From assembly GCA_045565015.1 (NCBI GenBank), contig JBJLGD010000022.1, forward strand, positions 1 through 36,852: a stretch of 36,852 nucleotides of DNA, given 5' to 3'. Position 1 is the stretch's first letter. Every line of letters begins with the position of its first letter. Shown piece by piece: positions 1 through 9,049 of the stretch. Origin of the DNA: GCA-2697345 sp045565015. Its GTDB lineage: Bacteria; Pseudomonadota; Alphaproteobacteria; Rhodobacterales; Rhodobacteraceae. Both the position numbers and the translations under genes were made by a program. The notes under the pieces were generated by a model. It saw only the letters and a list, made by a program, of their open reading frames with translations, ran no database searches and had not been told where the DNA came from.

Positions 1-342
1 ACGTTTAATTCGTTAGATGAGATAGTTCATGAGGATTTTTCCGACTTAGAAGTTGCTCATAGATCAAACGATAGTTGGTATTCAGAATTGTGTAGTACTT
101 TAACTGAAGGAAAGCTAGCTAGTGATTTTTCATTCAAGGCAGTTGGTTTGGATGTGGAGGAATATTATGCTTTACCGCTCAAAACCTGTTTAACCAATTT
201 ATTCCAGCATCAGATTCATCATAGAGGACAGGTTCACCATATGATTAGCCATGCGAACTATGATCCACCACCGCTTGATTTTGTAAAATTTGGTAGTAAT
301 GACTCAGATAAGTGGACTAACTACTTAGGACAAACAGATTAG
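1..342 (+). CDS. DinB family protein, 5' end outside the window
   Basis: The frame is open from base 1 to the TAG at 340-342, giving 113 residues; an internal TTG at 88 is unlikely to be the start because the frame continues upstream with normal-looking protein. The C-terminal stretch FQHQIHHRGQVHHM is the typical last helix of the DinB/YfiT four-helix bundle, whose histidines bind a divalent metal. DinB-family proteins are usually about 160-170 residues, so roughly 50 residues are missing. Members include thiol-dependent transferases and many proteins of unknown role, so no specific reaction can be assigned. The stop codon overlaps the GTG start of the next gene by one base, which suggests co-transcription. 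Confidence 0.75.
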   Translation, partial: TFNSLDEIVHEDFSDLEVAHRSNDSWYSELCSTLTEGKLASDFSFKAVGLDVEEYYALPLKTCLTNLFQHQIHHRGQVHHMISHANYDPPPLDFVKFGSNDSDKWTNYLGQTD

Positions 343-1616
343 TGGCTGAGCATCATAATATTATTGTGATTGGTGCGGGCCAAGGTGGGTTAGGAGTAAG
401 TTACTACCTAACTAAAGCTGGCGTGGAACATTTAGTACTAGAACGCGGTGATATTGCTAACTCATGGAAAGAGAATAGGTGGGATAGTTTTTGTTTAGTG
501 ACCCCTAATTGGACCCTTAATCTACCTGGGAAACCTTACAGCGGCTTAGATCCTGATGGGTTTATGAAGCGAGATGAATTTGTCCAATATTTTACTGAAT
601 GGGCTGAATCTTTCGACGCTCCAGTGCGAAAAAATATTAATGTTACCCGAGTAATTCCGAAAGAAAATGGTTTTTTACTGAAGACTAGTGCGGGAGATTT
701 AACCTCGGACATAATTGTTGTAGCTACGGCTACATACCAAAACCCTAAAGTACCTAGTGTATCAAAAAAATTACCTTATGAAATTATGCAAATTCATGCA
801 GAGCAGTATAAAAATGCATCACAAATAAGCGATGGAGCAATTTTGGTTGTTGGATCGGGCCAAACCGGTTGCCAAGTCACTGATGATTTGCTGCAGGAAG
901 GAAAAGAGATTCACTTATGTGTGGGAAGAAGTGGACGCCTACCTAGAAGTTACCGTGGAAGAGACTGTATTTCGTGGCAAAAAGACCTCAAGCTTCTTGA
1001 TCGAACTCCTGATATGCTGGATGATCCAGCGCATAGATTCAGAGGGGATCCACATTTGTCTGGTAGAGATGGAGGGAAAACCCTTAGTATTCATAAGTTT
1101 AATAGAGAGGGTGTCAAACTTTATGGCCGACTTATAGATGTTCAAGGAGATGAACTCATTTTTGGAGATAGGCTGAAAGCAGATATTAAGTTTTCCGATG
1201 AGTTTGCGGATGATTTTAGAAAGAGCATAGATAATCATATTATTAAAAATACGCTATCCGCTCCTGCTCCTAGTATTAAAGACTTAGATGGAGATTTAAT
1301 CTCAGATGACCCGTTCATTCCGGAAATTCGTAAAATAAATTTAGTAGCTAAAAATATAAAGACTGTAATTTGGGCAACAGGTTTTGAATATGACTTCTCT
1401 TGGATTGAAGGCGATGTGACAGACAGTATGGGTTACCCCATAACAAGAATGGGCACTACATCTTTAGATGGGCTTTTCTTCAATGGTCTAAACTGGATGA
1501 CGAAAAGAAAGTCAGGAATACTATATGGTTTTGATGAGGATTCGAAAAAAGTTTCAGAAGAAATTATGGCATTTTCGAAGAGAATTAATAAAACAATCGC
1601 GTTTGTAAACAGTTGA
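342..1616 (+). CDS. FAD-dependent oxidoreductase, flavin monooxygenase-like
   Basis: This 424-residue protein has two dinucleotide-binding folds: GAGQGG at residues 11-16 for FAD and GSGQTG at 171-176 for NAD(P)H. The late motif VIWATGFEYDFSW is the ATG signature of FMO, Baeyer-Villiger and CzcO-like flavoproteins. The segment around residues 43-57 (KENRWDSFCLVTPNW) is typical of the subgroup annotated as putative flavoprotein monooxygenases. It starts with GTG and overlaps the DinB stop by one base; hyuA follows after 13 bases. The position suggests that it oxidises a substrate or intermediate of the hydantoinase pathway, but the substrate cannot be read from the sequence. An N-hydroxylating or C-hydroxylating role is equally possible. 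Confidence 0.82.
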   Translation: MAEHHNIIVIGAGQGGLGVSYYLTKAGVEHLVLERGDIANSWKENRWDSFCLVTPNWTLNLPGKPYSGLDPDGFMKRDEFVQYFTEWAESFDAPVRKNINVTRVIPKENGFLLKTSAGDLTSDIIVVATATYQNPKVPSVSKKLPYEIMQIHAEQYKNASQISDGAILVVGSGQTGCQVTDDLLQEGKEIHLCVGRSGRLPRSYRGRDCISWQKDLKLLDRTPDMLDDPAHRFRGDPHLSGRDGGKTLSIHKFNREGVKLYGRLIDVQGDELIFGDRLKADIKFSDEFADDFRKSIDNHIIKNTLSAPAPSIKDLDGDLISDDPFIPEIRKINLVAKNIKTVIWATGFEYDFSWIEGDVTDSMGYPITRMGTTSLDGLFFNGLNWMTKRKSGILYGFDEDSKKVSEEIMAFSKRINKTIAFVNS

Positions 1617-1629
1617 ATAGGTAAAAAAA

Positions 1630-3678
1630 ATGTATGTAGGTGTTGATGTAGGAGGTACGTTTACTGATATTGCTATTAATTTAGGGGATGGTAGTGAGTT
1701 GATACTCTATAAATTATCCTCAACTCCAGATAGCCCCGAAAAGGCAATCGTTGATGGTGTAGAAACAGTTTTACAAAACAAGAATCTTAAAGCGGAGGAT
1801 ATAAAGAGATTCGCACACGGTACCACGGTTGGTACAAATGCGTTAATAGAAAGAAAGTGTGGTAAAGTCGCATTAGTAACATCTGAAGGCTTCAGAGATT
1901 TGCTCGAGATAGGGCGTCAGACGCGACCTACAGTTTACGATATGCATTTGGATCACCCGAAGCCCTTGGTCGATCGCGAATTACGTTTTGAAGTTCCGCA
2001 GCGAAGATTAGCCGATGGAACCTCTTATGTTAAGCTAGATGAAGGAGCATTAGAACAAGTTGCTTTGGCTATTAAAGAGCAAGAAGTAGATTGTGTAGTA
2101 GTTTGTTTTCTACACTCATATGCTTTTCCCGAAGATGAAATCTCAGCTGAGAAAATTCTTAAAGCTTATCTTCCTAATAAACTGCGTGTGTTAACGTCTT
2201 CATCAGTTTTTCCTGAGTTTAGAGAGTACGAACGATTTTCAACAGCGGTTCTAAATGCGGCTTTGATTACTATAGTAGGGGAGTATTTAGACAGACTAAC
2301 CAATCTTATTAGTGAACTTGGTATTAAATCTGAAGTTAAAATTAGTCAGAGTTCTGGCGGTTTAATGTCAGTTCGAATGGCTAAGGAGTTCCCCGTTAGA
2401 GCGTCTTTGTCGGGCCCTGCTGCAGGTGTGCAGGGTGCTTTAAGACGGTCGTCGGAAGCTGGATACAAAGATATTATAACACTAGATGTAGGTGGTACCA
2501 GTGCGGATGTAGCGTTATTACAGGGAGGCAAGCCTATTGAAGTGAATGGTCGAGATTTAGCCGGATTTCCTATCCGTATTCCATCTCTTGACGTCAATTC
2601 TGTCGGTGCTGGTGGAGGATCAATTGCGTGGATAGATCGGGATGGTTTATTAAAGGTTGGGCCCAAAAGTGCTGGAGCTGTACCTGGCCCTGCTTGCTAT
2701 GACCTTGGTGGAATTGACCCAACTGTAACTGACGCAAATGTAATGTTAGGCCGACTTAATGGTGAGACATTATTGGCTGGTAGAATGCCAATAAAGAAAG
2801 TTCTGTCTGAAAAAAGCATTATTCAGCTAGCGCGTAAGCTGAGTGTTGATCCGGATGAAGCTGCTTTAGGAATAGTAAAGGTATCCTGCGCTACAATGGT
2901 TAAGGCCATTAGGTCCATTTCAGTGGAACGCGGATATAATCCAAGTGATTTCCAATTATTTGTGTATGGTGGAGCTGGAGCCTTACACGCTAATGAAGTT
3001 GCAAGAGATTTGGGAATGCAAAAAATTATTGTTCCTCCTAGCCCAGGCATTCTTTGCGCGGAAGGAGCTATGAACGCTTCACTATCTACTGAATATGTCT
3101 CAACGACTTTAGTTCCGCTTGACAGTAGCGGAATGGACGCGATTAGGGCTGCCTCTCAAAAGTTAAATAACCAAGTTAACAACTGGTATGAGCAGGAGAT
3201 GGTTCTTCAAAATGAACAAGTGTCTTTGATGTCCATAGGTGCTCGGTATTTTGGACAAAATTATGAATTGTCGCTTCCGATTGATTTAGAAAGAAGTAAT
3301 GAGGAATGTATTGAAGATATTAAGGCTAACTTCCACAAAGCGCATGAGGCAAATTATGGTTTCGCTTCACTGAGTGAACCTATCCAAGTTGTTAATCTTT
3401 CAGTAAAAGCTATTGGAAATTTGGGTGTCCCTCCCTTACCAAAATTAGAATCTGGCCCTGATGCTTCACCAATCACACATAGAGATACACTATTTAAGAT
3501 CGGGAAAAGGCACACTACACCTATCTATGAAAGATCGAGTTTGAAGGCTGGTCAAAAAATTGAAGGACCTGCAATCGTGGAACAAATGGATACCACCGTT
3601 TTAATTTTTCCTGGGGATACCTGCGATGTTGATGAATGGGGAAATCTAATAATAAGTCTTGCGGAGTTTATAACATGA
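1630..3678 (+). CDS. hyuA: Hydantoinase/oxoprolinase family, A subunit
   Basis: The 682-residue protein has the ASKHA-type ATP-binding fold of HyuA, N-methylhydantoinase A and 5-oxoprolinase. It opens with DVGGTFTD at residues 6-13, has AHGTTVGTNAL at about 62-72, SGPAAG near 260, a second DVGGTSAD near 286 and VYGGAGALHA near 440. Length fits the A subunit of a two-gene enzyme. With HyuB it should open a cyclic amide such as a hydantoin or oxoproline with ATP hydrolysis in the cytoplasm; some relatives are carboxylases (acetone, acetophenone), so the substrate is not fixed. Its stop overlaps the hyuB start as ATGA at 3675-3678, consistent with translational coupling of subunits. Confidence 0.9.
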   Translation: MYVGVDVGGTFTDIAINLGDGSELILYKLSSTPDSPEKAIVDGVETVLQNKNLKAEDIKRFAHGTTVGTNALIERKCGKVALVTSEGFRDLLEIGRQTRPTVYDMHLDHPKPLVDRELRFEVPQRRLADGTSYVKLDEGALEQVALAIKEQEVDCVVVCFLHSYAFPEDEISAEKILKAYLPNKLRVLTSSSVFPEFREYERFSTAVLNAALITIVGEYLDRLTNLISELGIKSEVKISQSSGGLMSVRMAKEFPVRASLSGPAAGVQGALRRSSEAGYKDIITLDVGGTSADVALLQGGKPIEVNGRDLAGFPIRIPSLDVNSVGAGGGSIAWIDRDGLLKVGPKSAGAVPGPACYDLGGIDPTVTDANVMLGRLNGETLLAGRMPIKKVLSEKSIIQLARKLSVDPDEAALGIVKVSCATMVKAIRSISVERGYNPSDFQLFVYGGAGALHANEVARDLGMQKIIVPPSPGILCAEGAMNASLSTEYVSTTLVPLDSSGMDAIRAASQKLNNQVNNWYEQEMVLQNEQVSLMSIGARYFGQNYELSLPIDLERSNEECIEDIKANFHKAHEANYGFASLSEPIQVVNLSVKAIGNLGVPPLPKLESGPDASPITHRDTLFKIGKRHTTPIYERSSLKAGQKIEGPAIVEQMDTTVLIFPGDTCDVDEWGNLIISLAEFIT

Positions 3679-5345
3679 GCATGTCACCAATTGATGCAGA
3701 ACTACTTAGAAATGCTATGGCGAGTATTGCAGACGAAATGTACATCGCCTTGATGAAGAGTGCGTACTCAACCAATATCAAAGAACGAAAAGACCACTCT
3801 ACCGCTCTTTTTGATGCCGATGGAAGGGTCGTAGTACAGGGCGAAAGTATGCCGTTGCATCTGGCTTCAATGTTGGGATTGGTGGAGGTCGTATTAGAAA
3901 AATACGGAAAGACTGGTGTTAAGGACGGAGACATGTTCCTTTCCAATGACCCATATGTGGGAAGAGGTTCGCATTTGCCAGATGTGGCTATAGCGGCGCC
4001 GATCTTCAATGATGGTGAATTAGTCATGTTTGTTTGTAACATAGCACATCACGCCGATATGGGTGGGATGTCCCCAGGGTCTATGGCAGGTGGAATGACT
4101 GAGATATATCAAGAAGGGCTACGAATCCCACCAATCAGGCTCTTTGAAGACAATATTATTAAACAAGATGTCATGGATATGATTTTATTAAATGTGAGAG
4201 TGCCCGAGGAAAGACTTGGAGACTATAATGCACAAATTGCATCCAATCAGTTAGGGAAACGACGTTGCACTACACTTATTGAAAGATGGGGAAAAGAGAA
4301 AATCGCTCAAGGCTGTGATGCTATAATTTCTGCAGTAGCGAAGCGAACACGGGCGTCGATAAATGATTTGCCGGATGGTATTTATACGTTTGAAGATGTC
4401 GTCGATGACGACGGCTTAGAAAGAGAAAATATCAAAATATCCGTTGCAATCACGGTTTCTGGAGAAGAAATAAAGTTTGATTTTGATGGTACGGACCCCC
4501 AGGTAGAAGGTAATAATAATGTTACTATGGCGGGGCTGCAGGCTTCATGTCTATATTGTTTGAAAGTTTTGCTTGATCCAGATTGTCCTCAAAATCACGG
4601 AATGCTTGATCCGGTAACAATAGATGCTCCTTCCGGGACTGTGGTTAACGCTTCATTTCCAGCTGCTTCTGCCGCTCGTGCCCAAACAGGGCAGCGTATT
4701 GTAGATTGCATATTGGGCGCTCTTGCTCCTGCATGTCCAGAAAGAGTAGTGGCGGCTGGAAATGGGGCTAATACTTCTGCAGCTTTTTTTGGGAAGGGCG
4801 AAGACGGTAAGTATTATGTTTATCTAGAAACCTTAGGCGGTGGGGCTGGAGGTAGGTTCTACAAGGATGGTACGGATGGAGTACAAGTTCATATGACAAA
4901 TACCTCAAATTTACCGATTGAGGCGTTAGAGACAGAATATCCTTTAATGATAGAACGTTATGAATTTTGTGAAAACACCGGAGGTGCTGGTAAATATCGT
5001 GGTGGTCTTGGTATTCTTCGTGAGTATAGGCCGATTGGACACAAAACTACATTTTCCGGTCAAGGTGAAAGGTTTGTAAATAAACCTTGGGGAATTTTTG
5101 GAGGACAACCAGGCGGTACTGGGTCCTTCTCTACGGTTTCGGATGAGGGGACGAATACTAGATTATCTAATAAGCCATCTACCTTGCGTGTTGGACCAGA
5201 TCACGTTATTAGGGTAATTACAGCCGGAGCAGGGGGCTTTGGCGACCCAAAAGAAAGATCTGAATCTCAGTTAAAAGAAGACTTAGATAGTGGTAAATTT
5301 AGTAGGGACTTTCTAGCAAAGGAATATACGCAGTTTAATAGCTAG
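3675..5345 (+). CDS. hyuB: Hydantoinase/oxoprolinase family, B subunit
   Basis: I chose the ATG at 3675, which overlaps the hyuA stop and sits 8 bases after GGAG at 3663-3666; an upstream ATG at 3636 lies inside hyuA without support. The 556-residue product begins MSPIDAELLRNAM, typical of HyuB. It carries GDMFLSNDPYVGRGSHLPD and a HHADMGGMSPGSMAG motif, which in this family hold metal-binding and active-site residues, plus the C-terminal GAGGFGDP close. It supplies the hydrolytic half of the enzyme formed with HyuA. The family covers N-methylhydantoinase, 5-oxoprolinase, caprolactamase and some carboxylase subunits. Gene order and the nearby isochorismatase-family hydrolase favour a hydantoin or related cyclic ureide. 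Confidence 0.9.
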   Translation: MSMSPIDAELLRNAMASIADEMYIALMKSAYSTNIKERKDHSTALFDADGRVVVQGESMPLHLASMLGLVEVVLEKYGKTGVKDGDMFLSNDPYVGRGSHLPDVAIAAPIFNDGELVMFVCNIAHHADMGGMSPGSMAGGMTEIYQEGLRIPPIRLFEDNIIKQDVMDMILLNVRVPEERLGDYNAQIASNQLGKRRCTTLIERWGKEKIAQGCDAIISAVAKRTRASINDLPDGIYTFEDVVDDDGLERENIKISVAITVSGEEIKFDFDGTDPQVEGNNNVTMAGLQASCLYCLKVLLDPDCPQNHGMLDPVTIDAPSGTVVNASFPAASAARAQTGQRIVDCILGALAPACPERVVAAGNGANTSAAFFGKGEDGKYYVYLETLGGGAGGRFYKDGTDGVQVHMTNTSNLPIEALETEYPLMIERYEFCENTGGAGKYRGGLGILREYRPIGHKTTFSGQGERFVNKPWGIFGGQPGGTGSFSTVSDEGTNTRLSNKPSTLRVGPDHVIRVITAGAGGFGDPKERSESQLKEDLDSGKFSRDFLAKEYTQFNS

Positions 5346-5373
5346 CAGGCTCCACAAAAAATAGGGCAAAATT

Positions 5374-6129
5374 GTGGAAAAAGTAGAAAATATATCAAAA
5401 AAACCGAATATAGAGATAGTCGCAAAGGAAACAACATCCCTAGCTGATTTGGCTACAACGGCTCTGAGAAACAAAATACTTGATTTATCATTAACTCCAA
5501 GTGAGCATTTGGAAGAAAAAATGCTACTTGAAAGGTTTCCTTTTGGTAGAACACCTTTAAGGGAAGCCCTTAATAGATTAATGGCAGAAGGATTAGTCGA
5601 AACAAAGAATGGCCGTGGAGCCTATGTGGCGTCGATGAGTATATGGCACACCCTACAATTATTAGAGGCATATGTTATATCGGAAAGAGTAGTAGCTTCG
5701 TTAATAAAATTTGATGATACTGACTTGATTCAAGACCTAAAAGAAATTCAGACTGAATATGAAGATGTTTCAAAGAATGCCGACATTCTCGGAATAACGG
5801 AAAAAAATAATAGATTTCACCGTAGATTAGCTAAAGCAACGGGTAATAGGTTTATAATCGCTCAGCATGCGGATTTGCATAACCTAGCCCGTCGATTATC
5901 ATTTTTTGTATATAGTTCAGAGAATGTTTCAAACAAAGAATTTAAGTTACAGGTATCTCGTATTACCAGACAGCACTACGAAATAATTGGTTTTATTCAA
6001 GACAAGAACAGATCCGAGTTGGTTGCACTTCTTACTGAGCATGCTGTTTTGTTTCGTTCAAGGCTTAGCGCAGTTATCGGCGGTGGTGCAGATAAGGAAC
6101 TCGATTTTTCTCAGATTACATCTGGTTAG
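5374..6129 (+). CDS. GntR-family transcriptional regulator, FCD subfamily
   Basis: The 251-residue protein starts with GTG at 5374 after AGGG. An N-terminal winged helix-turn-helix (about residues 22-90) contains the hallmark GRTPLREALNRLMAEGLVE. A helical C-terminal FCD domain follows, with the pattern NRFHRRLAKATGN and a later R-QH segment that supply the usual metal-binding and effector-binding residues. FCD regulators generally repress catabolic operons and are released by a pathway carboxylate. The gene follows hyuB after 28 bases and is convergent with the cysteine hydrolase. The inverted repeats around 6857-6904 in the divergent promoter are its likely operators; this is inference from position. 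Confidence 0.85.
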   Translation: MEKVENISKKPNIEIVAKETTSLADLATTALRNKILDLSLTPSEHLEEKMLLERFPFGRTPLREALNRLMAEGLVETKNGRGAYVASMSIWHTLQLLEAYVISERVVASLIKFDDTDLIQDLKEIQTEYEDVSKNADILGITEKNNRFHRRLAKATGNRFIIAQHADLHNLARRLSFFVYSSENVSNKEFKLQVSRITRQHYEIIGFIQDKNRSELVALLTEHAVLFRSRLSAVIGGGADKELDFSQITSG

Positions 6130-6134
6130 GCTTA

Positions 6135-6809
6135 TTAACTACTTATCAATGAGATTACATCTTCAGTGCTTCGGACATCGGCTACCAATTGCATTAGATT
6201 TACAAGAGTAGCGTTATGCTCAAAGTCTGATCTTGTTGCAGTCCCGTCACTAACGAATATTACATTATAACCCAAAGCGACAGCATCTCTAGTTGTTGAC
6301 TCGCAACAAGCATTGGTTAGCGTTCCAGTTATTATGAGGGTTTCAATTCCTTTATTTCTGAGTTGATGATCTAAATCACTTGATCCTTGTATAAGCGCGC
6401 TTGGTCGTGTCTTTGCAGATATTATATCGTTATCCTTAACATCCATTCCACTCCATATTTCGAACCCGTAAGAACCCACTTTAGAGTCAGCCATCATTTG
6501 GGAAATTACTTTTTCATCGCAAAAACCTTTATACATGGCTTTTGTCCAAGGGTCATCAAATGTTGATTGGGTCCAAGCTACAAGCCCGCCAGCTTCTCTT
6601 ATTGCGTTTCCAATTTTGTTGATATTTGGAACGATTGTCTTTGCTTCTGGAATGCCTAAGACTGAGAGTTCCGGAGCAACCCAGCTATTTTGCATATCTA
6701 TTACAACCAGAGCGGTTTTTGAATGATTAATTTTGTCATATACGTGTGTTTTGCCCCGGCGTTCAATACAAGCGTTAATGATCTCTTTAGGAATATCAAT
6801 TTTATGCAT
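6135..6809 (-). CDS. Isochorismatase-family cysteine hydrolase (N-carbamoyl amidohydrolase candidate)
   Basis: The 224-residue protein has the three catalytic positions of the isochorismatase/nicotinamidase fold: Asp38 in VVIDMQ, Lys133 in SAKTRPSA and Cys168 in TLTNACCEST, preceded by the usual cis-peptide segment. The family includes N-carbamoylsarcosine amidase, ureidoacrylate hydrolase, nicotinamidase and isochorismatase. Next to HyuA/HyuB, an N-carbamoyl amino acid amidase is the most economical reading, because it would release ammonia and carbon dioxide from the opened hydantoin. That is inference. The gene has a GAGG ribosome site directly upstream of its ATG and is divergent from the transporter operon across a 190-base control region. 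Confidence in the fold is high, in the substrate low. Confidence 0.85.
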   Translation of the reverse strand: MHKIDIPKEIINACIERRGKTHVYDKINHSKTALVVIDMQNSWVAPELSVLGIPEAKTIVPNINKIGNAIREAGGLVAWTQSTFDDPWTKAMYKGFCDEKVISQMMADSKVGSYGFEIWSGMDVKDNDIISAKTRPSALIQGSSDLDHQLRNKGIETLIITGTLTNACCESTTRDAVALGYNVIFVSDGTATRSDFEHNATLVNLMQLVADVRSTEDVISLISS

Positions 6810-6856
6810 TTTTCCTCTTATTATATTAATTTATTTACCTTAATATTAAGTTTTCA

Positions 6857-6904
6857 TTGTCGTTGACAACAAAACCATATTGTATATAAATATCATATAT
6901 ACAA
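6857..6904 (+). promoter_or_regulatory. Transporter promoter with two inverted repeats, probable GntR operators
   Basis: A consensus -35 box TTGACA (6863-6868) and a TATAAA -10 box (6885-6890) are separated by 16 bases and face the transporter operon. Two inverted repeats overlap the boxes. TTGTC-GTT-GACAA (6857-6869) covers the -35, and TTGTATAT-9 bases-ATATACAA (6880-6904) covers the -10 and the expected start of transcription. FCD-type GntR proteins often bind short palindromes of the TTGT...ACAA type, and the gene at 5374 is the obvious candidate. The boxes and repeats are seen directly; the assignment to that regulator is inference. Confidence 0.55.
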
Positions 6905-6999
6905 GATATATATGTAACTTCAATTAATTAAGGCAGATAAAAATAAACTAAATCAAATACTTAAATTTATTTGCCTCAAAAAAATCTGAGGAGCCAACA

Positions 7000-8081
7000 A
7001 TGAATAAACCAATAGATAAGAAAATGAAACTTAATAGAAGAACGGTACTGAAAACTGCTATTGGAGCGGGCGCAGCAATGTCCACACCATATTTCTTCGT
7101 CAAAGCGCACGCAGCGTCAGACCCAAAAGTACTAAATATGTATAATTTTGATGGCAGTTTAGGGGAGTTTTACACCAAGCATTGGTATGATCCTTTTATC
7201 GAAAAATTCGATATTAAAATGAATCATATAAAACTTAAAGGTAGTAGGGTTCCTCTCGAAAAAGTTCAGGCGCAAATTAATGCTGGTAAACCTGAAACTG
7301 ATGTTATGCCAATGCACCAAGATCAAGTTATTTTTGCTCAGCGTAATAACCTCGCTATGGAAGTTGATGCATCGGCCATACCAGAGTTTTCGAACTACTA
7401 TGATAAGGGTGTTACAAAGTATGGACCAAAAATGGTGCTTTGGTGCTATGGATTGGCTTATAATACAGAATTAGTTAAACCTGCACCTACTTCATGGAAG
7501 GCATTGTGGGATCCACAATATGCTGGGAAAGTCGCGGTCAATGAAGGGCTTAAAGATCAATGCCTTCAAATGGTAAATTTAGCTTTCAAAGGTAGCCCAT
7601 ACCCCGTTGATGCTGAAACATTCAAGCATTTAAGCGATTTACGTCCAAGCCTTGTTGCTCTTTGGAGTGGTGGCGCAGACGCAGAACAGCTTTTTAGAAA
7701 TGGTGAAATTGTAATGACACCATTTTGGAATGGACGGGTAACTAAGCTTAGAGGAGAGGGTCTACCACTTAAATTTGCCACTCCTAAAGAAGGTTTCTTT
7801 GTTCGCTCTAGTGTTTACGGGATCCCACGAGGAGCTTCAAATCCAGAAATGGCTCACGAATGGTTGAACTGGGTGATCGGTGCTGGACCACAGAAGAAAA
7901 TGGTAGAATATGGATATGGGACACATTTAATAAGTTGGTAGAACATACACCAGAAGAGGCAGCAAATGTTATCGTATCTGATCCAGAAGTTATGAAGTAT
8001 GCGGTTTCAGAAGACTTCAACCAAATTCTTGATAATGGTAAAGAATGGACTGATATGTGGAATAAGTGGAAATCCTCATAA
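7000..8081 (+). pseudogene. ABC transporter substrate-binding protein, polyamine type, frameshifted near its end
   Basis: The protein resembles PotD/PotF-type periplasmic binding proteins. A good GGAG site precedes the ATG at 7000. The N terminus LNRRTVLKTAIGAGA followed by a hydrophobic stretch and AHA-A is a Tat-like signal peptide with twin Arg at 13-14. The first frame stops at 7941, after GYGTHLISW. The family-like C terminus (DTFNKLVEHTPEEAANVIV) continues in the -1 frame to 8081. One missing base near 7918-7920 explains this: GGG at that point would restore GYGDTFNKL if it were GGGG. The repaired product would be 360 residues, the normal family length. As written the protein loses about 47 C-terminal residues, so function is doubtful unless this is a sequence error. 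The ligand could be a polyamine, amino acid or other cation. Confidence 0.8.
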
Positions 8082-8102
8082 GATCAGGTCTGTAAAAAAT
8101 AA

Positions 8103-8151
8103 TTTGTACGCGAAATCTAAAATTTTAATTTAATTAGGTTTCGCGTACAAA
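8103..8151 (+). other. Large hairpin between binding-protein and permease genes
   Basis: TTTGTACGCGAAA at 8103-8115 is perfectly repeated in inverse as TTTCGCGTACAAA at 8139-8151. The pairing continues inwards over TCTAA/TTAGG with one G-U pair, giving a stem of about 18 pairs around an AT-rich loop. A run of nine T follows about 14 bases later (from 8165). In binding-protein transporters such a structure often lets the binding protein be made in excess, through partial termination or by protecting the upstream mRNA from decay. That role is inferred. Confidence 0.6.
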
Positions 8152-8194
8152 GTTTTCACTTCAATTTTTTTTTAATAGAATGTAATTTGTCTTA

Positions 8195-9049
8195 ATGTTA
8201 CGTAACTCTGATCAAAACTATGGAGCGTTGTGGCTTTTGACACCCACGGTACTTTTGTACCTAGCAACTTTTTTATTCCCACTTATTATGTTGGGAGTGT
8301 TAAGTTTTGCTAAGTTTGAACTAAGTGTTACCACACTCGGATTTTATCTCGATAATTATAATAAAATATTTAATGATGGAATAACCTTAAAAATATTTTT
8401 CCAAACGGTAAGACTCTCTGTTTGGATAACATTCTGGTGTCTTATTCTGGGGTATCCTGTCGCTATGTTGATGCGGAGCTGTACCCCAAAAATGAAGATG
8501 ATTCTTCTGTTTTGCGTTGTTTCACCTCTATTAACGAGTATTATTGTAAGGAATGTAGCTTGGCTTTTAATACTTGGCAGATCGGGGATAATAAATGATA
8601 CCCTTATTCAATGGGAATTAATTTCTAAACCACTCCCGTTAATGTACAATGAGTTTGGTGTAATTTTAGCCGTAGTGCACGTGTATTTGTCTTTTATGGT
8701 TCTACCGCTTTTTGGAGCACTCAGCTCAATTAACTCGTCGATCGAGGAGGCCGCTAGCAGCTTGGGAGCTCCTGCTTGGCGCGTATTTCTATCCGTCACA
8801 TTACCGCTAAGTTTACCAGGAATTATGGCTGGATGCACGCTCGTATTTATTCTCTCTATGGGAGTTTATCTTACTCCAGTTATAATGGGTGGAAACTTTG
8901 TTCTTACACTCCCAATGCTTATTACTGAATCTGTTAGAGAACAGTATGATTGGCCGTTCGCTTCAGCCATGGCTCTCATGCTACTTCTAGCTATTGGATT
9001 TATGGTTGTTTTGTCATCCGGAGTACAAAGATTGGTAGGTAGGCGATGA
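8195..9049 (+). CDS. ABC transporter permease, PotB type
   Basis: The 284-residue protein has about six membrane segments and the EAA loop near residues 185-205 (EEAASSLGAPAWRVF), which contacts the ATPase. It starts with a long hydrophobic segment (LLYLATFLFPLIMLG). No strong ribosome site precedes the ATG. It lies between the binding protein and the second permease, and its stop overlaps the next start as ATGA at 9046-9049. It is the only gene of the four transporter genes whose frame is intact. The family imports spermidine/putrescine and related solutes; the exact solute is unknown. Confidence 0.87.
   Translation: MLRNSDQNYGALWLLTPTVLLYLATFLFPLIMLGVLSFAKFELSVTTLGFYLDNYNKIFNDGITLKIFFQTVRLSVWITFWCLILGYPVAMLMRSCTPKMKMILLFCVVSPLLTSIIVRNVAWLLILGRSGIINDTLIQWELISKPLPLMYNEFGVILAVVHVYLSFMVLPLFGALSSINSSIEEAASSLGAPAWRVFLSVTLPLSLPGIMAGCTLVFILSMGVYLTPVIMGGNFVLTLPMLITESVREQYDWPFASAMALMLLLAIGFMVVLSSGVQRLVGRR

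Noticed and set aside
2346..2666. Antisense 106-residue ORF inside hyuA
   Set aside because: Shadow of a strongly conserved coding region; proline-rich composition typical of reverse-frame translation.
3636..3674. Upstream ATG for hyuB
   Set aside because: It lies inside hyuA with no ribosome site; ATG 3675 has GGAG at proper spacing and the family N terminus.
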